Positions 47,435 through 53,185 of a DNA stretch of 64,000 nt are shown piece by piece. Both the position numbers and the translations under genes were made by a program. A model generated the notes under the pieces. It ran no database searches. It worked only from the letters and a program-made list of their open reading frames with translations, and was not told the origin of the DNA. This stretch comes from Abyssalbus ytuae (lineage in GTDB: Bacteria > Bacteroidota > Bacteroidia > Flavobacteriales > Flavobacteriaceae), in the NCBI RefSeq assembly GCF_022807975.1, contig NZ_CP094358.1:3472001-3536000 (forward strand), written 5' to 3'. Position 1 is the first letter of the stretch. Every line of letters begins with the position of its first letter.

Positions 47435-48379
47435 ATGTTAACACGCAGACATATCAGGGTTAAGGTAATGCAATCGGTATATGCAATGCTTCAGTCACAA
47501 AGTGGTGATCTTGATAAAGAAGAAAAATTTTTAAACGCCAGCATTGCTGATATGTACAACCTTTACCTTATTTTGTTAAGTATTCTTAGTGAAATAAGAA
47601 AAAAGGCCGAAGAAAGAATATTTATCTCCCGGAAAAAATATTTAGCTACTTCCGAGGAAAAAAATCCGAATGTAAAATTCATAAACAACAGGCTCCTGCA
47701 GTTATTAGCCAACAACCAACTATTAAAAGATGAGTTAGAAAGGAGAAAAATAAATTTTTGGGAAAATGATGATGAGTACGTAAATATTATTCTGCAGGAT
47801 ATTTATGAGAGCGATATTTACAAAAAATACATGGCCGATAAAAACTCTTCTTTTTCCGATGATAAAGATTTTATCCTGGATATTTACAGCCATGTAATTG
47901 CTACCAATGAAAAACTATACGATTATTTAGAGGATAAAAAATTAACATGGCTGGATGATCTTCCTTTAATAAACACTATGGTGTTGAAAGTTTTTAAAAA
48001 AACAAAACCCTCATCATCTGACGATTATTTTATGCCTAAGTTGTATAAAGACCAGGAAGATAAGAACTTTGCTTTACAACTGTTACGAAAAACAGTGCTC
48101 AATGAAGAAAAGTTACAAAATGAAATAGACGGTAAAACACCCAACTGGGATACAGAGCGTATTGCAGAAATAGACAGTGTTTTATTAAAAATGGCCATAT
48201 GCGAATTTTTACACTTTCCATCTATCCCCGTAAAAGTTACCATTAATGAATACCTGGAAATAGCCAAAGAATATTCAACACCCAAAAGCAGCATTTTTAT
48301 TAATGGAATATTAGACAAGCTGGTGAAAGAATATGAAGATAAAAAAATGCTAAATAAATCCGGCAGGGGATTGATGTAA
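47435..48379 (+). CDS. nusB: Transcription antitermination factor NusB, long form
   Basis: From the ATG at 47435 the protein is 314 residues, MLTRRHIRVKVMQSVYAML; a GTG at 47420 adds five residues with no family support. The NusB fold is found in the C-terminal part (about 180-300: RKTVLNEEKLQNEIDGKTPN, IAEIDSVLLKMAICEFL, VKVTINEYLEIAKEYSTPKS), with ITINEY-type KVTINEYLEIAK as key block. E. coli NusB is about 140 residues; the long helical N-terminal half is characteristic of Bacteroidota. It binds boxA RNA with NusE/S10 in rRNA antitermination. It leads the operon with a DUF1573 lipoprotein and yajC. Confidence 0.93.
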   Translation: MLTRRHIRVKVMQSVYAMLQSQSGDLDKEEKFLNASIADMYNLYLILLSILSEIRKKAEERIFISRKKYLATSEEKNPNVKFINNRLLQLLANNQLLKDELERRKINFWENDDEYVNIILQDIYESDIYKKYMADKNSSFSDDKDFILDIYSHVIATNEKLYDYLEDKKLTWLDDLPLINTMVLKVFKKTKPSSSDDYFMPKLYKDQEDKNFALQLLRKTVLNEEKLQNEIDGKTPNWDTERIAEIDSVLLKMAICEFLHFPSIPVKVTINEYLEIAKEYSTPKSSIFINGILDKLVKEYEDKKMLNKSGRGLM

Positions 48380-48423
48380 AAATTAATTGTTATTTTTGAA
48401 TCAGTAAATAAATTAAACACACA

Positions 48424-48891
48424 ATGAAAAAAGTATATTTATTAGTAACATCAATGCTTGTAATTTCCTTTGTGTCTTGTAAAAAAGATAATGCAAGCGA
48501 CAAAGTAAAAGCAGAAAATGTTGAAATAGCCGCTCAAAGAGACGAAGCTTCCAAGAACTTACCAATAATGTCTTTTGACCAGACCGAACATGATTTTGGT
48601 AACATTCCAAAAGGTACACCTGTAGAAACAGTTTTTACATTTAAAAACACAGGTACTGCACCGCTTATCATTACCAATGCAACCAGCAGTTGCGGATGCA
48701 CCGTTCCGGAATACCCTAAAAACACTCCCATTGCCCCTGGTGAAACAGGAGAATTAAAAGTTAAATATAACGCGAGTGGTAAAAACCAGGTGACCAAAAC
48801 CGTAACCGTAAGTGCCAATACAGAAAAAGGAACAGAAAAATTAACAATAAAAGCATTTGTTGAAGCACAAGACGAAGCTGCAGCAAAATAA
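48424..48891 (+). CDS. DUF1573 lipoprotein
   Basis: A 155-residue lipoprotein with MKKVYLLVTSMLVISFVSC, Cys at 19. Residues 50-150 form the DUF1573 Ig-like domain: FDQTEHDFGNIPKGTPVETV, FKNTGTAPLIITNATSSCGC and VPEYPKNTPIAPGETGELKVKYN. The paired Cys in SSCGC is the domain hallmark. It lies 44 bases after nusB and 12 bases before yajC, the usual Flavobacteriia order. A second paralogue is at 59.2-59.6 kb. The role is unknown, probably envelope-related. Confidence 0.9.
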   Translation: MKKVYLLVTSMLVISFVSCKKDNASDKVKAENVEIAAQRDEASKNLPIMSFDQTEHDFGNIPKGTPVETVFTFKNTGTAPLIITNATSSCGCTVPEYPKNTPIAPGETGELKVKYNASGKNQVTKTVTVSANTEKGTEKLTIKAFVEAQDEAAAK

Positions 48892-48903
48892 TAACACATT
48901 TTA

Positions 48904-49191
48904 ATGGAAGGACTCAATCAATTTCTCCCTTTTATCTTAATTTTTGCCATCATGTATTTTTTCATGATACGGCCACAAATGAGAAAACAAAAACAAGAAA
49001 AGAAATTTGCAGAAGAACTGAAAAAGGGAAGTAAAGTTGTAACCAGAAGTGGTATTCATGCAAAAATAGTTGATATAAACGAAGCTGATAACACTTGTAT
49101 TATAGAAACTATGTCAGGGAAACTTAAGGTAGAAAAATCGGCAATTTCTATGGATTTGTCACAAAAGCTTAATGCACCCGAAAAGAAATAG
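48904..49191 (+). CDS. yajC: Preprotein translocase subunit YajC
   Basis: A 95-residue protein with one membrane helix (about residues 6-22, FLPFILIFAIMYFFMI), then RPQMRKQKQEKKFAEEL and the beta-rich YajC domain (KGSKVVTRSGIHAKIVDIN). It associates with SecDF in the holotranslocon. It is last in the nusB operon and followed by a terminator. Confidence 0.96.
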   Translation: MEGLNQFLPFILIFAIMYFFMIRPQMRKQKQEKKFAEELKKGSKVVTRSGIHAKIVDINEADNTCIIETMSGKLKVEKSAISMDLSQKLNAPEKK

Positions 49192-49222
49192 TTTAGAATA
49201 AACAGTAATTTTTAAATAAAAG

Positions 49223-49250
49223 AAGCTGCCTTTTTAAGGCAGCTTTTTTT
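49223..49250 (+). terminator. Terminator of the nusB-DUF1573-yajC operon
   Basis: AAGCTGCCTT, loop TTT, AAGGCAGCTT, then TTTTT. Confidence 0.9.
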
Positions 49251-49270
49251 ATAAGAGGTTTTTAGATCAC

Positions 49271-49360
49271 TATGAATGCAGAATAGACAGATAACCGGTG
49301 TTCGATGGTGGAAGTTATGTTTATTCATTAATTTGTTAATTCGTCTAATGATTAATTAGG
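49271..49360. repeat. Dispersed intergenic repeat, copy 4 (degenerate)
   Basis: TATGAATGCAGAATAGAC, then TTATTCATTAATTTGTTAAT and GATTAATT. Order matches copy 1, but internal sequence has diverged. Confidence 0.4.
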
Positions 49361-49560
49361 CATACTTTTTAATAAAACCATACGGTGTATTATTTACATA
49401 AAGCTTTACTTTTTATTCTTCCCTCGAAATCTCATGATTTCGGGGGGATTGGATCAAGGATATGTGTGTACAGGTGCAAAAAAAGAATGAAGCCCACCAC
49501 GCAATCTCACTTTAAACAATATAAAACCCGGGAGATAAGTTCCCGTGGTAAATATTCTGG

Positions 49561-49681
49561 TTATGCTTATCAGGCACCTTGATGATTATGCTTATCAGGC
49601 ACCCTGATATTATGCTATCGGACACCCTGATGCCATGCTATCGGACACCCTGATACTATGCTATCAGACACCCTGATAGTA
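49561..49681 (+). repeat. Tandem array of about 24-base palindrome-bearing units
   Basis: Five units with the consensus TTATGCTATCRGACACCCTG followed by ATA. Unit 2 carries a perfect inverted repeat, TATCAGG-CAC-CCTGATA; the other units keep the same arms with one or two changes. Lengths are 23 to 25 bases. The array may be a minisatellite, a binding-site cluster or a cruciform region. It is not a CRISPR array, since there are no unique spacers. Confidence 0.75.
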
Positions 49682-49827
49682 TACTGACTGATTTTTTGAA
49701 AGCAAAAGGTGTATCCCGTTTAGCAGAGACAGGGAAAAAATGAAGCAGGGAAAGTTCGTAGTGGATGTTACAGTACTGGAGGAAGGAGAGCGAAGGATGA
49801 TGAGAGACCGATGACGAAGGGTATGTT

Positions 49828-49865
49828 AATTTGTGGATGAGTTAATTGGAATTTGAAATTTCACT
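49828..49865. repeat. Dispersed intergenic repeat, copy 5 (short)
   Basis: TATGTTAATTTGTGGATGAG then TTAATTGGAATTTGAAATTT, matching the second half of copy 1. Confidence 0.45.
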
Positions 49866-49909
49866 AGTGAAAAGTCCCGGCACTCTCTTCTGAAAATATA
49901 TAAATAAAA

Positions 49910-50059
49910 AAGGGGCTGCTCTGTATGACAGCCCCTTAATTTGCCCCAAATTAAAAACTATGAACTTAAAGATACCTTTATGTCCGATGCTAAACTACGC
50001 CATTCTTGTTTAACCTCCTTAAAAACAAAGGCTACAAAAAGTTACCCTCTTAATTTTAC
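49910..50059 (-). other. Terminator-capped repeated element, copy B (possible small RNA)
   Basis: On the minus strand the block 50059 to 50014 (GTAACTTTTTGTAGCC, TGTTTTTAAGGAGG) aligns with copy A over about 43 bases, six differences. After about 80 bases comes AAGGGGCTG / CAGCCCCTT followed by TTTTTTATT. Two direct repeats stand on its upstream side (50068-50098). Together this looks like a regulated small transcription unit, though this is inference. Confidence 0.4.
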
Positions 50060-50067
50060 AGTTAACT

Positions 50068-50098
50068 ATTGGTGAACCTGTATTTGCAATTAGTGAAC
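50068..50098. promoter_or_regulatory. Direct repeats ATTRGTGAAC, 21 bases apart
   Basis: ATTGGTGAAC at 50068-50077 and ATTAGTGAAC at 50089-50098. A 21-base period is two helix turns, as expected for a protein binding on one DNA face. They lie directly upstream of copy B in its transcription direction. Confidence 0.35.
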
Positions 50099-50770
50099 TA
50101 ACGGGAACTTTCGGGTAGTTAAATGGTGTTTTTTTAATATTAATTTATTTTAAATGACTTATAATGTGGTGAATAGAATATTTAGTTATAAAAAAGCAGA
50201 ACAGCCAAATGTTTAATCATTTTTAAACTGAATTATAATTACATAAAATAAAAAATACACACCGGGTTTATTTTCCAATACTATATTATTAAGCCCTGTA
50301 CTTTATAAATTATATTCTCCAAAATCCAGGCATCCCCGGTAAAATTTTAGAAAATAAGCAATTAAAATAATTTTGTAGTTATAGCTTTAACAGAATAGGG
50401 TCAGAACTTTAACACTTTAGCTTATTATTATAAAATGTACCTATGAAACACAAAAGTTATAGTGAAAAAAATTCCCTAAGCACGAAGTTGAAAAATATAC
50501 GGATAAAAGGTTACGGAAAGGGAGAACCTTAATGAATAGGGGTATTTTATGGAGAATTTTTTAATAATGTAAAGTAAAGGTATTCAAGGGGTTAGATGTA
50601 GATTTTCAGGGTTTGGTTTGTGAAGTAAATTTGTATTGAGGCCCCGTGAATATAATAAGGTATGTACTACAGGCCGGCTTGCCGAAGGAAGCTTTTATGA
50701 TTGAATTTGCCTTTACCTGTTTTTTATCTTCTTTTTTATTATCATTGTGCCTGGTGGTAGTTTTAATCGA

Positions 50771-50913
50771 GGTTGCCTAAAAAGAGTATATTTAACGAGT
50801 TTGTCATATTAAGCGCCTGCCGGACAGGTTAAATATATTGATAGTCAATATTCTGAATGTATCGGTGGCGCTTGAAATGACAAGAAAAATTACAAATTAC
50901 TTTTTAGACAGTC
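50771..50913. mobile_element. Palindromic MITE-like element
   Basis: Left arm 50771-50817 and right arm 50867-50913 are imperfect inverted repeats of 47 bases. The inner 17 bases (TTGTCATATTAAGCGCC against TTGTCATTTCAAGCGCC) match at 15 positions, and the outer block CTAAAAAG is shared. Similarity runs a few bases further outside (AATCGAG on both sides). The 49-base centre holds a further hairpin, ATATTGA-TAG-TCAATAT. No gene is inside. The form fits a miniature inverted-repeat element or palindromic repeat; mobility is inferred from the form only. Confidence 0.5.
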
Positions 50914-50961
50914 TCGATTTTTTTGCATTAACAACTTCTTTAAGTGATCAATGATTCTTTA

Positions 50962-51858
50962 TTAATGTGATCTCCTGAATGAGGACTTTCCAGGCTTAAA
51001 GCTTTTAGCTTCAGAACCATCTGTTTTTCTTTTCTTTGGTATTTGTCTGGAATCTCTTTTGTTGCTGCCTTTTCCTAAATTCATAAGCTTATTTCTTAAC
51101 TCCTCTTTCTGCTGCTGCTGTGTTGGTTTACTACTTATTTTTGGTAGTTCCTGTAACTCCTTTCTTTTCTCTGTGGTAGTTTCTCGTGGATCAGAAGCTC
51201 TTTTGCTGCTGATATTTGGCTTGCCAAACCCCGTAAACACTTGTTGATGAGTTTTTGGTGCTGGCATAGGTGATACTTTTCTAGTACTTATAGGTGGCAG
51301 TGCTTGTTTAGTACTTATAGGTGGTTCCTGTGACTCTGTGGTAGTTTCTTGTGGATCAGAATCTCTTTTGTGCGACTCCTTCACTTGCTTACTACTTATA
51401 GGTGGTGCTTGTACTGGATTATCCAGTTTTTTTAAAGCGTTGCTTATTTCTTCAAGGACAGGGGTTTGCTCTTTTCTTAATAAAGTGGATAAGCTTTCAT
51501 ATTCCTGAGCGAGTTGTCCGTAATTTTCAGCTCTTTCAGCTTCAGCTCTAAGAGACCTTTTCATACGGGGAATGAACATCATTATCATTGCGAATATTCC
51601 CTTATTCTTATTCTTCATATAGTCTGTGAACATCATTGCGAATACTCCCTTGTTATTATAAATTTGTCCTTTATATAATATTTTGCCCTCTTTTTCTTTA
51701 AATTTTACCTTGGAGGATTTTAATTCCTTCTTAATTTCTTCCCACCACTGATTTAATTTTTGTTGACAATTGTCAATCTCTCTTCTTTTAATTTTTTCTA
51801 ATTCCTCTTTTGTCAGTTTTCCGGAACGCAACAACTCTTTTAATTCTTCGTATTCCAT
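50962..51858 (-). CDS. Orphan charged protein with repeated I-S-[ST]-K motifs
   Basis: A 298-residue protein that I do not recognise. Residues 1-60 are charged helices (MEYEELKELLRSGKLTKEEL). Residues about 70-100 contain an internal duplication, NKGVFAMMF and NKGIFAMIMMF. A helical part with AEAERAENYGQLAQEYESLS reaches about 145. The C-terminal half is low complexity with five variants of P-x-I-S-[ST]-[KR] (PPISSKQ, PPISTKQ, PPISTRK, PNISSKR, PKISSKP) and two copies of SDPxETTTE. The tail is strongly basic. It has no signal peptide. The composition is unlike its neighbours and the gene sits in a repeat-rich island, suggesting acquisition, but donor and role are unknown. Confidence 0.65.
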   Translation of the reverse strand: MEYEELKELLRSGKLTKEELEKIKRREIDNCQQKLNQWWEEIKKELKSSKVKFKEKEGKILYKGQIYNNKGVFAMMFTDYMKNKNKGIFAMIMMFIPRMKRSLRAEAERAENYGQLAQEYESLSTLLRKEQTPVLEEISNALKKLDNPVQAPPISSKQVKESHKRDSDPQETTTESQEPPISTKQALPPISTRKVSPMPAPKTHQQVFTGFGKPNISSKRASDPRETTTEKRKELQELPKISSKPTQQQQKEELRNKLMNLGKGSNKRDSRQIPKKRKTDGSEAKSFKPGKSSFRRSH

Positions 51859-52230
51859 ATCAGTATTTTTTTGTTATTATTTTATTAGATACAATCTGAT
51901 TGCCGGGTGTAAAGGTTACACAAAATTTATAAAATATACTCCTGCTATGTAACAACTGGTGCTATACGTGTAATATTTGATGATAATAGGTATCTTTTTT
52001 GGAATCAACCTTTTATATTTTTGTACCTATACTTAGGTAGGATACCGGATTTAATTATGAATACAGAATATTTTCGTGATTCTAACTTTGTTAATTTGTT
52101 CATTTGTTGATTTGTGTAATCGTTTATTTGGTGCTTGGTAATTGGGATTTGTTTTTTTGGAATTTGTGATTTCAGTCTTGCTTCTTGTTTCTCAAAGAGT
52201 TTATCATAACGGATGGAAGTTTGCGGGAGA
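51859..52230. other. Spacer upstream of the orphan gene
   Basis: About 370 bases. It contains the sixth copy of the dispersed repeat (52054-52160) and a stray TATTTTTG box on the + strand at 52016 with no gene behind it. Nothing else is recognisable. Confidence 0.5.
52054..52160. repeat. Dispersed intergenic repeat, copy 6
   Basis: AATTATGAATACAGAATATT, TTCGTGATTCTAAC, then TTAATTTGTTCATTTGTTGA and TAATTGGGATTTG. It is the fullest copy. Confidence 0.55.
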
Positions 52231-52827
52231 TTAACAATTTCTGTACTTATCGTGTAATCCTGTTCCAGTCAATATCATAGGCTTAATTTTTTCCAGTCGC
52301 GATATTTTGGTGGCCTGCCTTTTGGCTTCCGTTATATAGTCGGTAAATTCCCTTTGCCTGGAAAGGGTAAAGGCATCAAAAGCTGTTTTAAGTTTTTTAT
52401 CTGCTTTAAAGGCTTGTTGAAGTTCGGTCGGTATTATTAAAGGCTTCTTTTTTTGAGGTTTTAATTCTTTTCCCTCTTTTTGGTTTTGAATGGCTTCTTT
52501 AAGGTATGATTTAACAAGTTTTTCATCTATATCATTTACAGATTGAAAACGCCATTGCCTGAGAGCCGCAGTTTTATTTTCCTGGGCATTTACCAATACT
52601 TTTTTATTGTCCTTTAAAAAAACACCCTGAAAAAACCATATACCCACGTAATTTTTAAAAGCTGCTAATCCTGCAATATTTTTTCCGTTCAGGCTATACA
52701 CCGGGGAGTTCCATTTAATGTTTTCTTCCATTTCTGTTTGCAAAAAAATATTGCGTAACAAAGTTAACTCATTATGCCATTGTCCGTGGGCTTTTATATA
52801 ATCATCAACAATTGTAAATTTCTTCAT
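52231..52827 (-). CDS. DUF1801/YdeI-type protein
   Basis: From the ATG at 52827 the protein is 198 residues; 13 further codons upstream lack family support. Residues 1-110 resemble DUF1801 (MKKFTIVDDYIKAHGQWHNE, ENIKWNSPVYSLNGKNIAGL, YVGIWFFQGVFL). Residues 140-198 match the YdeI/OmdA bacteriocin-protection tail, with AFKADKKLKTAFDAFTLSRQ and REFTDYITEAKRQATKISRL. The function of these families is unclear; OmdA relatives have been linked to envelope stress or bacteriocin tolerance. Cytoplasmic. Confidence 0.85.
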   Translation of the reverse strand: MKKFTIVDDYIKAHGQWHNELTLLRNIFLQTEMEENIKWNSPVYSLNGKNIAGLAAFKNYVGIWFFQGVFLKDNKKVLVNAQENKTAALRQWRFQSVNDIDEKLVKSYLKEAIQNQKEGKELKPQKKKPLIIPTELQQAFKADKKLKTAFDAFTLSRQREFTDYITEAKRQATKISRLEKIKPMILTGTGLHDKYRNC

Positions 52828-53059
52828 CCTGTAAAAATTTATAATCTTTAAAAAATACTGCTCCAAAATTTATTAAAGCTGCCACTGTTTTGCTTTGGTA
52901 TAAGCCTTTTTTAATCCTGAATAATGGGGTATATTCCGGTAATTTACATCCTTCTTTTTAAAAGTACTGTATTTCAGTGAATTAAATACAAAATGTAACT
53001 TACTAAATTGTTTTAGTTTTTAATTTCATTTTTTTATTTTTAATACATGAAACGAACAG

Positions 53060-53107
53060 TAAGAAATTTAAACATTAGCTCATAAAAGAAGATGTTTAAA
53101 TTTCTTA
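53060..53107 (+). promoter_or_regulatory. Large inverted repeat upstream of GH92
   Basis: TAAGAAATTTAAACAT (53060-53075) and ATGTTTAAATTTCTTA (53092-53107): 16-base perfect arms around a 16-base loop. It may be an RNA hairpin or an operator. Confidence 0.55.
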
Positions 53108-53112
53108 ATGAG

Positions 53113-53137
53113 AGAACGTAGTGGTTGCATACGTTCT
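53113..53137 (+). promoter_or_regulatory. Second inverted repeat upstream of GH92
   Basis: AGAACGTA (53113-53120) and TACGTTCT (53130-53137) around a 9-base loop, 6 bases after the first repeat and 49 bases before the GTG. Confidence 0.5.
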
Positions 53138-53185
53138 TAATTTAATAACTTACTTATAACCAATCAATTATTAAAATTTAAACGT

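Larger units (their letters stand above)
49192..50961. other. Gene-free accessory island start with several repeat structures
   Basis: About 1,770 bases with no convincing gene. From left to right: a terminator; degenerate dispersed repeat (49271); a near-perfect stem CCTCGAAATC / GATTTCGGGG (49422-49445); a tandem array of palindromic 24-base units (49561-49681); a second dispersed repeat piece (49828); the terminator-capped element copy B (49910-50059) with two direct repeats beside it; AT-rich sequence to 50760; and a 150-base palindromic element (50771-50913). A 29-codon frame at 50443-50532 is the only coding signal I saw in the AT-rich part and it is weak. Confidence 0.6.
52828..53185. 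other. Leader region of the GH92 gene
   Basis: A divergent spacer of about 360 AT-rich bases. Its second half contains two successive perfect inverted repeats (listed separately), followed by the GH92 start. No ORF was found. No clear TAnnTTTG promoter was seen. Confidence 0.5.

Noticed and set aside
49385-49582. Reading frame of 65 codons beginning at a GTG near the tandem array
   Set aside because: The product is a mix of Cys, Arg and Ser without a domain, its end runs into the tandem repeat units, and codon use does not match the neighbours. More likely intergenic sequence.
49561-49681. Tandem repeats as a CRISPR array
   Set aside because: The units are contiguous 23-25 base copies with no unique spacers, and no cas gene is in the window.
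50443-50532. 29-codon frame MKHKSYSEKNSLSTKLKN and following residues
   Set aside because: No neighbours, no clear ribosome binding site, no domain; too weak to annotate.
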